From Limnephilus marmoratus (Eukaryota; Arthropoda; Insecta; Trichoptera; Limnephilidae), in contig OU862913.1 of NCBI GenBank assembly GCA_917880885.1, positions 2,232,001-2,296,000 on the forward strand: a DNA stretch of 64,000 nucleotides, read 5' to 3'. A model generated the notes under the pieces. It was not told the DNA's origin and did not search any database. It worked only from the letters and a program-made list of their open reading frames with translations. Numbering within the stretch: the stretch's first letter is position 1; each line of letters opens with the position of its first letter. Both the position numbers and the translations under genes were made by a program. Below are positions 42,296-50,782 of this stretch, piece after piece.

Positions 42296-43048
42296 TTATG
42301 GTATATTTATACTGTTGCTATTAAATAAATAAATTATTAAATATATTAACATTTTCCTTACAAATTCTATCAAACACGATGTCCGCTTTTTCGACAGTTG
42401 CTTCTTCGGGTGTGATACATGCGGGATCTGTGCGCTCGGCAGAATTTCAGCAGCTTAAAACAGAATGTTGGATTTGGTTAAAAACTAAATAATTTGACCC
42501 TGATAAATGATTAATCGCAATCCATAACTGTGAATGAAAGTAACGTTGTTTACTTTGTTTTTGTTTCGAATGCTAATCATACGATGAATAGTATGTAGAA
42601 CTTACTTATAGAAGCATCGTCATCAAATTCCGAGGTGATCCCTTCCATGGATAGCATCCATGAAGCATTGTCACTGAGCTTGCATGGCGGCGGACCCCCT
42701 CCAGTCTTTCGACGTTCTTTGATGAATTGTGAAGATTCCTGGAAAACATTTGACTCATTATTTTAATTTTCACACAATCTATGACATGAGAAAGCAACGT
42801 GTGACAATCTACAAACCTTTCAGGCAGACTTTTTCAAGTTTTCAAACTTATTTCGTAATTGTTTTGTGGATCTGTAACGGTTTGCTGGACAGGAGGCGTT
42901 GTACTTAGTTGTCAATAGTTCCCATGTCTGGTCTTTCTCTTTTACACTCAGAGCATCACTTTTTTTATTTAAAATAATGTTTTTGTGAGCATCCACAACT
43001 TCTCTCAGCAAAATAACGTCTTCGGCGCTGAAGTTGGAAGACCTCTCT
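42296..43048 (-). CDS. Myb/SANT-like DNA-binding protein (Harbinger-associated), three exons, one stop
   Basis: Minus-strand exons: 43048-42817, 42738-42606, 42453-42296. Exon 1 encodes RSSNFSAEDVILLREVV, then a QTWELLTTKYNAS segment and RYRSTKQLRNKFENLKKSA, the zeste/MSANTD3-type trihelix layout with its conserved aromatic residues. An in-frame TGA (42820-42822) sits where this family usually has Arg, one base change from CGA. Exon 2 reads ESSQFIKERRKTGGGPP in the phase expected, the RR.TGGGP motif typical of these proteins. Exon 3 is basic (PKKQLSKKRTSC) and less certain. A non-coding exon may end at 43135. PIF/Harbinger elements encode such a partner for transposase targeting; it may belong to the dead Harbinger at 34672. 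Confidence 0.7.
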
Positions 43049-43399
43049 CTGAAAATAAAGTTCGTCGTATTGAGAAGAAAATAAAATAAAAAGTCGAATA
43101 AAATGTACATACGACAATAATAAAACCTACTTACTTTGTGATTTTATTTCGTTTTTAACACTGCAACTCAAATAACCTGAACACAAAACTTGCTTTTAAA
43201 GACGTCAAAGCGGTTTATTTATTTATGCGTTGACAATCGAAAATGAGGATGCGCGCGGAACTGTATAGTGTTGACATGCAGATTGCAGTGTGACCAGATT
43301 TCATTTTACGAATCTACTGCTTGTGTAGGTTAAAAACTACTAAATTCTACCAAAAGAGAACTAGAAAATACTAAAAATCTGTTATATTTTTTCGCTGTT

Positions 43400-44185
43400 G
43401 TGTTACAGCGAAGAAGCATATTTGTTCTCTTCATTATAACGAACAAAAATGCTGCAAACCATGTTTTTGGTGATCATACAAAATGTTCGTCATACTATTG
43501 CAAGTCGGAGAAGTATACTAATGATCCAAATTTAGTAAGCGATCTTCAAGATTGTGGAACAGGACTGATATTCAACAATTATTGTCGTCTCTAATAGCAA
43601 ATGCAGAAAGTCTTATTATTAACGTGACAAATAACACTGTGGAGCAATTCAACAACGTTATAGCCAAATTTATAGGCGGAAAAAGAGCAAATTTTACAAA
43701 AATGGGATAACTTCAGCAGTTGAGCTTCTTGAGCAGTAACTTCGTGGAATAGTGAAATGACAACCCATTCGCGAATACAAAAAAAATCCAAGGCCACAGT
43801 CCTGGCAACTACACGAAGCATTTTATTAAAAGAAAACGACGTTCGAAGGAGACAATACAGAGGTGTCGAAAAATAAAACTAAGGTATTACGAAAACACGA
43901 CAGAAAAGAGAAAAAAAGTTACAGGGCCTGATGAAAATTATGGTCAATTGGAATTAGATCCAGATATGCCAGCTGAATTATTTGAAACGATAAAGAGGAA
44001 TTTTTCAAAGAATTATCTCCATCGAATAAGGATGAACTCGAAAGGAATACGGTGGGCCAAAGCAATAATAATTTGTGGACAATTGAAAGGCGTAAGCGGC
44101 TTACAGCTTCTAACTTTGGACAAAAATATGTAAGCTACGGCCAAAAACTTCAGTTGCGAGAGTATTAAACTCGCTACTGTACTCG
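43400..44185 (+). pseudogene. Decayed YqaJ-type nuclease gene
   Basis: Ordered motif blocks in shifting frames: NHVFGDHTKCSSYYCKSEKY (43457-43516), IANAESLIINVTNNTVEQFN (from about 43590), AKFIGGKRANFT, GPDENYGQLELDPDMPAELF, and LWTIERRKRLTASNFG, with the frame then shifted by two bases for CKLRPKTSVARVLNSLLYS. The W..ER..RLTASNFG pattern is the N-terminal signature of YqaJ/lambda-exonuclease-type domains in multicopy arthropod proteins. The catalytic part downstream is cut off by the MITE. At least three frame breaks make it a pseudogene. Confidence 0.75.
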
Positions 44186-44189
44186 CCAT

Positions 44190-44331
44190 TTAACGTGACT
44201 TGTTCGGGGGGGGGGTCTTCAAAATACCACGCTTCGTACAAATGAGCGGCGGGTTGCTTAGGTTTTTGGTCACCGGGGGGGGGGGGGGGGGGAGGTTAAA
44301 ATTGGTCACGTAGTATGGGTACGTTCCCGAA
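44190..44331. mobile_element. PIF/Harbinger-type MITE, rearranged copy
   Basis: The right end GGTCACGTAGTATGGGTACG then TTCCC equals the terminus of the MITE at 2019-2432, and CTTCAAAATACCACGCTTCG is its subterminal block. It contains G(11) and G(18) runs and lacks most of the middle. Confidence 0.7.
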
Positions 44332-44610
44332 CTTGCATACCGTCACCTCCTTTCATATTTTTTATATGCTTTGATGTAGCCATGTGTTCCTTCAAAGACG
44401 CCACTCGACTTAGTACTTCACAGTTGCATGCTTTAATTTAGATTTACATAACAAATTTTTGAATGAGAGATCTTGCTCCCATTCATTACGATATCCTTGT
44501 GTATATTTACGTTTCTTTATAAAAACTTTCAAAAAAGGAATTCCCACTAATCCATCACACTCTATGCTCACGGCACGAATGGTTACGAAAATAATGAAAA
44601 TTAAAGACAA
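44332..44610 (-). pseudogene. Zinc-finger-like coding relic (minus)
   Basis: Minus-strand pieces KKRKYTQGYRNEWEQDLSF and, out of frame, VASLKEHMATSKHIKNMK look like the YR..WE...(F/L)..WL leader and the C2H2/BED-like L..H...S.H half of TE zinc-finger proteins. A Cys pair is missing and the frames do not join. It lies inside the YqaJ element on the opposite strand. Confidence 0.45.
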
Positions 44611-44979
44611 ACCTACCTAATCAATTTTCTTCAATACATGTAGGATTCCGTCAACAGCTTTCTCTCTCGAATAATTAATATTAGAAAGAGATTGTTACAA
44701 TCCATTCGATGAAAAGGGGAATACAGGGGTTTTTTCGATAGGTTTGCCATATGAAGGCAAAAAAAGTACAAGAATAGTTGAAAAGCGTGAATTCTACCAA
44801 AATATATTAAATAATTTTTACCTACTAGATACTGTTACCGGTACCTCGAAATCTACCAAAAAAGTAGAAATCTACTAAATCTGGTCACACTGTTGACATG
44901 CGTAAAAATAATGGTGTTTGTTTTTATCAACATACATCAAATACAAGGACAATTCGAAGCCATTTCGGTGGCAACACTG

Positions 44980-45035
44980 AGTGTCCAGGAGTGATGGACG
45001 GATGAATCCATCCCTCCCACTGCGGCGCATGGCGT
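44980..45035 (-). mobile_element. SINE-A middle fragment (minus)
   Basis: GTGTCCAGGAGTGATGGACG and CCCTCCCACTGCGGCGCATG are the complement of the SINE-A central block. Confidence 0.6.
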
Positions 45036-45097
45036 TATTTTGAGAAAATATCAAAAGAAAATATCTGGAAATATCAAAAGTCGCCTTCAAGATTAAG

Positions 45098-45513
45098 ATT
45101 TGGGAGGTGGGTATGGGTACCGCCGCCCCGGTAACCGTTTTTTGCATAACCAATACCTCTGTCATAGGTCACCCCAAGTGGTTCGAAACGTTTGGTGACT
45201 TAGCAGGGGTGCCCAGGTTCATGGGGTGAGGAATGTCCGGGTATTTATTTATTTATTATTAACGGTATAAATATACCATAAATACATATTACATGTCACA
45301 AAATATTAGTTGTATTTACATAGGATATAATTTAAAAAATTGACGGCGGATGCATCAGCCCACCAGCTGCATGATTGGGAGAGAGTGTTGAGGAGTCCCT
45401 TTGACTTTTTCCAGCCGTACTCTCTCGGAACATAGCCTTGCACCGCAGTGGAAGTGATAGATTCCTGGACACACCGACCTCCAGATTCCTACCCACCCTT
45501 TATTCCTTTTCCT
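45098..45513 (+). mobile_element. SINE-A interrupted by a truncated LINE tail
   Basis: The SINE runs 45098-45240 and resumes at 45344 with GGCGGATGCATCAGCCCACC. The intervening 100 bp begin (TTTA)n and continue AACGGTATAAATATACC, the look of a 5'-truncated LINE inserted on the minus strand. The SINE lacks its final tail. Confidence 0.7.
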
Positions 45514-45515
45514 TT

Positions 45516-45795
45516 GGGGTCGTCTAATAATCACGTGATGTTTTTTAGCAACTTTTTAACCCCCTCCCTCCCGGTGATATGTGGTGAGGTTTAAGACTAC
45601 CCCCCCTCCCATTCCCAAAATCACGTGTATTTTTTTTAGTACAAAGTATTTTGAAATTTTCAGAATATTATCACGAAAAATAAATACACGTGATATCTCA
45701 TTATACCCCCCCCCCCCCCCCGTGATATTTCGTGTTTTTTTCCGAACCCCCCCCCCCCCCCCCTTTCGAGCCTCATGTGATTAATAGATGACCCC
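45516..45795. mobile_element. MITE with 23-bp TIRs and long C runs
   Basis: The left end is GGGGTCGTCTAATAATCACG and the right end, read inward, is GGGGTCATCTATTAATCACA; the match continues three more bases. The interior has three runs of 13 or more C. A reading frame rich in Pro (45581-45784) is only the C runs translated. Confidence 0.75.
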
Positions 45796-45843
45796 CAAGA
45801 TGAAACTTTTAATCCTCTTAAAGTAAAAATTAATCTTCATGCT

Positions 45844-47241
45844 ACGTACAGATGCTAACCCGCGACCTCCGGTTTCTTAGTCGAAGTTCGTAATGGCGTA
45901 CATATAAGTAATAAAAACAGTTTTCGAAGATTAAGTACATCCGTTCAAACTGTTCATCCTCTTAAGTAGAAATGAATATACATACTACGCACAGATACTA
46001 ACCCGCGACCTCTGGATTCATAGTCAAAGTTCGTAGTCTCATTACTCAAGCCGTCACTAATAGGTGTGCTAACTCTACGTACAGATGCTAACCCGCGACC
46101 TCCGGATTCTTAGTCGAAGTTCGTAATGGCGTACATATAAGTAATAAAAACAGTTTTCGAAGATTAAGTACATCCGTTCAAACTGTTCATCCTCTTAAGT
46201 AGACATGAATATACATACTACGCACAGATGCTAACCCGCGACCTCTGGATTCGTAGTCAAAGTTCGTAGTCTCATTACTCAAGCCGTCTCTAATAGGTGT
46301 GCTAACTCTACGTACAGATGCTAACCCGCGACCTCCGGATTCTTAGTCGAAGTTCGTAATGGCGTACATATAAGTAATAAAAACAGTTTTCGAAGATTAA
46401 GTACATCCGTTCAAACTGTTCATCCTCTTAAGTAGAAATGAATATACATACTACGCACAGATGCTAACCCGCGACCTCTGGATTCGTAGTCAAAGTTCGT
46501 AGTCTCATTACTCAAGCCGTCTCTAATAGGTGTGCTAACTCTACGTACAGATGCTAACCCGCGACCTCCGGATTCTTAGTCGAAGTTCGTAATGGCGTAC
46601 ATATAAGTAATAAAAACAGTTTTCGAAGATTAAGTACATCCGTTCAAACTGTTCATCCTCTTAAGTAGAAATGAATATACATACTACGCACAGATGCTAA
46701 CCCGCGACATCTGGATTCGTAGTCAAAGTTCGTAGTCTCATTACTCAAGCCGTCTCTAATAGGTGTGCTAACTCTACGTACAGATGCTAACCCGCGACCT
46801 CCGGATTCTTAGTCGAAGTTCGTAATGGCGTACATATAAGTAATAAAAACAGTTTTCGAAGATTAAGTACATCCGTTCAAACTGTTCATCCTCTTAAGTA
46901 GAAATGAATATACATACTACGCACAGATGCTAACCCGCGACCTCTGGATTCGTAGTCAAAGTTCGTAGTCTCATTACTCAAGCCGTCTCTAATAGGTGTG
47001 CTAACTCTACGTACAGATGCTAACCCGCGACCTCCGGATTCTTAGTCGAAGTTCGTAATGGCGTACATATAAGTAATAAAAACATTATTCGAAGATTAAG
47101 TACATCCGTTCAAACTGTTCATCCTCTTAAGTAGAAATGAATATACATACTACGCTCAGATGCTAACCCGCGACCTCTGGATTCGTAGTCAAAGTTCGTA
47201 GTCTCGTTACTCAAGCCGTCTCTAATAGGTGTGCTAACTCT
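45844..47241. repeat. 233-bp tandem array, six copies, dimeric unit
   Basis: ACGTACAGATGCTAACCCGC recurs at 45844, 46077, 46310, 46543, 46776 and 47009, each exactly 233 bp apart. Copies differ at only a few bases. Each unit contains two related halves (ACCCGCGACCTCCGG..TCTTAG and ACCCGCGACCTCTGG..TCGTAG). On the minus strand the second half resembles a decayed tRNA-type SINE head (GGCTTGAGTAATGAG, GGTCGCGGGTTAGCATC). Confidence 0.97.
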
Positions 47242-47590
47242 ATTTAATGGTTACAGTAGTTTTTCGAGTTCGAGTCTTTGGTCCCCACCTTAACTCGCAT
47301 CAGAAAGTTTCCCAACCGGGTAATGATAAAAAGCCTCTCTACCTAGTCCGTACAAATAGTTTGGCACGTGTTAGGTGGTAAATAAAAACACTTTTCAAGG
47401 GTAAAGTACCATGACGCAATTGTGAGGCGGTCTATCCTCTTAAGTATATTTTCAGCTTTATAGAACGTACCGATACTAAATGGACCTGAACAATACGACA
47501 GACGCACATAGAACTTTTCATTTGCATTGCGCACAGTTCGCGGTCAAAACTTGGCAAATAAGAACGTACCTACAAGTACCTTGTGACGAA
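47242..47590. repeat. Diverged flank of the 233-bp array
   Basis: TAAATAAAAACACTTTTCAA ... CTATCCTCTTAAGTATATTTT (about 47380-47453) is a diverged version of the array's own linker, so the array grew from a longer, single-copy element that continues here. Confidence 0.5.
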
Positions 47591-47950
47591 TCAAATTACG
47601 TCACAAGTAAATTTGAATAAGACCTTATCTGGCATTGTGCATTCAAAGACAAATAAAGTGAGGACAGATATGGAGCGAAAGGACAGAACGGAGGAAGGGA
47701 GAATTGCGGGGTAGGGCCACGGCCGCCACGGGTCCCACCAGTTCAGAGAGCACGCGCGCCGGTGCAAGCAGTCAAGATCTAGACGGGAAAGAGAGGGGAC
47801 ACGAGTAGTGGTGCAACACCAAGTACGGGTTCCCCGCCCAGCGACGTGGTGCTGGGCGGTGGATGAAGAAATTATAGAGAAGTTGAAGAAAGTGATTTGC
47901 AAGATGTGTATTTCCCCGCTCGGTGACCTAGAGCGGCGACCAGGAGCGAA
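47591..47950. other. GC-richer segment of unknown nature
   Basis: This stretch has many CG dinucleotides (GGCCACGGCCGCCACGGG, CCCAGCGACG) and open frames on both strands, none with recognisable motifs. It borders the MITE-like end at 47952. It could be a promoter-like CpG segment or a TE part. Confidence 0.3.
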
Positions 47951-48330
47951 CAGTGCGTCGCCCGAGTTCTTAATTGTCCAAACTACCATTTGCGTATTTT
48001 ACAGGAGGAGGTTTTCTTTGATTATTTCAATAAAACATTATGATAGGTGTGTAAAACGAAGCTATTTACGTAAAGGTAAAGGTCTCATAAGTTAAAACAA
48101 TTCTTAATAAGATGACTTATTATCGTTTTTGATACTTTATTTTTAATTTTAAAATGGAGATTGAGCAAGAATGCAAAATCAAAATTATTCCTATGGAGAT
48201 TGACCACACTCAAATGGAGATAGAGCAAATTCTACATAAATATTTTCCGTGCTTAATTGTGCAAACGACCATCTCAAGTTATATACAGGATGAGTTTATT
48301 TTCAATATATCTATTTTTGATATCGACAAT
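47951..48330 (+). mobile_element. MITE related to 18824-19348
   Basis: CGTCGCCCGAGTTCTTAATT, GAGGAGGTTTTCTTTGATTA, AAACATTATGATAGGTGTG and TTTTAAAATGGAGATTGAGC follow the order of the 18824 element. A partial internal duplication of the GGAGATTGA segment is present. A terminus relative is at about 53560-53590 on the minus strand. Confidence 0.6.
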
Positions 48331-48374
48331 TCGTGGTGGGATATATATATAAAACTTATTAATTAACTAACTTG

Positions 48375-49450
48375 TCTGTCCCTCATTATTTTCTATTCCA
48401 TTTAACCGATTGTGATGAAACTTTGGGTAGTTATTGTGCGCTTGCACGCTAAAACTTCTATGTGTAATGGTGAGCTCTGACTTTATGAAATTTGCACACA
48501 TATTCCCTTATTATTTTCTGTACCATTCATCCGATTCCGATGATACTTTCATGAGATGTTTTACACATGCCCGCGAAGGTTTCAATATATAATGGTGAGT
48601 TCTGGTGTTATCAAATTTGCAATTATGTGAGTTCTGGTGTTATTAAATTTTCCTTCATTATTTCCTAAACTATTCATCCGATTGCGATGAAATTTTGGTG
48701 GGGTATTGTGCGCACACCTGCGAAAATAATGATGAGCTCTGGCGTTATGCAATTTTCACAAAAATTACCTTTTTATTTTCTGCGCTTCCGGTGAAACTTT
48801 GGTGCGTTTTTGTACGAACGGCAGCGAAGGTCTCTATATGTAATGGTCAGATCTGGGGTTATGAAATTTGCTTAAAATTCCATTATTATTTCATGTACCT
48901 ACTATTGAACCGATTGTAATGAAACTTTGGTAAGTCGTTGTGCGCATGCACATGAAGGTTTCTACATATAAAAGTGAGCTTTGGCTTTATGCAATTTGCA
49001 CATAAATTCCCTTTTTATTTTCTATTCCATTCTTCAGATTCCGATGAAACTTTCGTGAGTTATTTTACGCACGCCCGCTAAGGTTTCTACGAGTATATAT
49101 AATGGTGAGTTCTGGCATTGTAAAATCAATGCATCCCGCATTATTACCATTCATCAGATTGCGATGAAACTTTGGTGAGATATTGTGCGCACGCCTGCGA
49201 AAGTTTCTATATATAATGGTGAGCTCTGGCGTTTTGTAATTTGCATAAAAATTACCTTATTATTCTCTACGTAAGTTGTTGTACGCACGGCAGCGAAGGT
49301 CTCCATACGTAATGTTGAGTTCTGGCTTTATGAAATTAGCATTTAATTATCTTATTATTTCCTACACAAATTAACCGATTGTGGTGAAACTTTAGTCAGC
49401 TGAAACCGCGAAGGTTTCTATGTATAATGGTAAGCTCTGACATAATGATA
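48375..49450 (+). repeat. Diverged minisatellite of about 120-bp units, eight or nine copies
   Basis: The phrase CCGATTG(C/T)GATGAAACTTTGG recurs near 48404, 48530, 48678, 48786 (part), 48908, 49034, 49156 and 49374, followed each time by ..GTGCGCACGC.TGCGAAGGTTTCTA.ATATAATGGTGAGCTCTGG. The phrase resembles the sequence near Helitron-like ends (gatgaaactttac at 6657). Confidence 0.8.
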
Positions 49451-49514
49451 TTAATAAAAAAAAAACATTAGGTGGCTCGCGAGTAGATTGAAAGATGTGT
49501 GTATTTTACAAAGT

Positions 49515-49710
49515 TAAGCTGTAGGGAGGAAGAGGGGGGGGTGGGGAATCCGGGAGGGAGGAATGAAGGAACGAAGTGGGGGGAGTCGCGGGAGTGAAAC
49601 AAGGGAGGGGCGATGGGGAAAGTGGAAGAGGGAGGGGTTGGAAGGTGTAAGGGGAACGCTGAAGGGACCGTGGAAGGGGAACGGGGCGGGAACGGGAACG
49701 CATGGGAATG
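49515..49710. repeat. Purine-rich tract
   Basis: About 190 bases are nearly all G and A on the plus strand, with many GGGG runs. Frames through it on both strands are compositional artefacts. Confidence 0.8.
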
Positions 49711-49985
49711 GACGTGCAGCGATAATTATTAAAAAAAATACCAAAGCTATAATTGAAACACATTAAAATTTGTTAAATATTTATTGAAATGCTTTTTCGT
49801 GAAAAAAATACAAACAATCTGAGAATAAGGCAGAGGGAACAGGGCGGGAACGGGAACGCTTTGAAAAGGTCATGCAAAGATAATTTTAAAAAATAATAAT
49901 AATAAAACTATAATGAAACACATTATAAATTTATTGATTTTTTTTTGTGAGAAAAATAAAAATAAATTAATTAGGTAATTAATTT
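49680..49985 (+). repeat. Two-copy tandem repeat of about 150 bp
   Basis: CGGGAACGGGAACGC, then GATAATT.TTAAAAA, CTATAAT, GAAACACATTA and TTTATTGA occur in the same order from 49685 and from 49842. Confidence 0.7.
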
Positions 49986-50029
49986 GTGTATTTCACAATT
50001 TATTCATTTAAAATAATATATAGTATATT

Positions 50030-50275
50030 TGCGGCACGTTCCAGAGTGGAAGATACTCTCAGTATCGCCCTGGTGTAAGACCACCATTCAGAATTGAAAC
50101 GTTGCTAGAAATGGCTTCTGCCGTGTTTGGTGACCAGATCTGAATAGCCAGGTACTTCTCCACCTTCCTCTTCCCTATCTCCTTCCCCTCCCCACTACTT
50201 TCAGCCTCACAACATGCACTGGCTCTAGACGGGAGCAGTTGGGACTCTTGTGCGGTATTCATGTAAAAAAGCGGC
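50030..50275 (+). mobile_element. SINE-B copy
   Basis: From TTGCGGCACGTTCCAGAGTG to CTTGTGCGGTATTCATG with an A-run. It is close in sequence to 30830-31085, including the preceding AT linker, so the two are probably young relatives. Confidence 0.8.
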
Positions 50276-50782
50276 GTGATTCAAAAATAATTAATAATAA
50301 GTTTTTGAGTTATAATAAAAATCCTGTAAAAACTCTTCTTTTTCATATTCTTTAGCTAAAACTCAAATCCCAAGCATATTTTTGTTGATAAAACTCGGAT
50401 TCGTAATCAGCACCCCACAACACATAAACGAGGAAAAAATCAGAACTTATATCAACAAACTGCCTAATGACTGGACTAATTCTTAAATGACAAACAAAGG
50501 CTTCATACAAATACGAATAAACTGACAATTTCGAATCGAACTTGTAACTTTAAAATGAAATGACAGTCAACAAAACTGAATTCGACAATAAAAACTCTCG
50601 GAAAGGAGAATCTGAGTTAAAACCGAAAAATGAACACGCTGTATTACAAAATTCCTTGCCATTTATAAAACAAAACTGAAACGTCATTGATAAAGATACT
50701 TAAAACTAATACTAACCGCTCTATTTCAGCACTGCTGTGTATTAGCGTGGTTCGATTTTTTGTTTTTTTGTTTTTCTTAGTA
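50276..50782. other. Spacer, nothing recognised
   Basis: AT-rich with no reading frame or TE end visible. Confidence 0.4.

Larger units (their letters stand above)
43271..44901. mobile_element. TIR transposon with 9-bp target duplication, YqaJ gene inside
   Basis: TTGACATGC flanks both sides (43271-43279 and 44893-44901). Termini are CAGTGTGACCAGATTT (from 43286, after an extra AGATTG) and its complement ending at 44892. The inner sequence near both ends repeats AATCTACT-type motifs. A 9-bp duplication is typical of Mutator-like and some other superfamilies; I cannot assign one. A MITE (about 44190-44331) is nested inside. Confidence 0.75.

Noticed and set aside
45844..47241. CRISPR-like array of regular repeats
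   Set aside because: The whole 233-bp unit is repeated, with no unique spacers; this is a satellite-type array in a eukaryotic genome.
47591..47989. 132-codon minus-strand frame in a GC-richer segment
   Set aside because: It begins inside a MITE terminus, has no recognised domain, and the opposite strand is also open over much of it.
49506..49766. Pro/Arg-rich proteins on both strands
   Set aside because: They arise from the purine/pyrimidine bias of the tract; open frames on both strands reflect composition.
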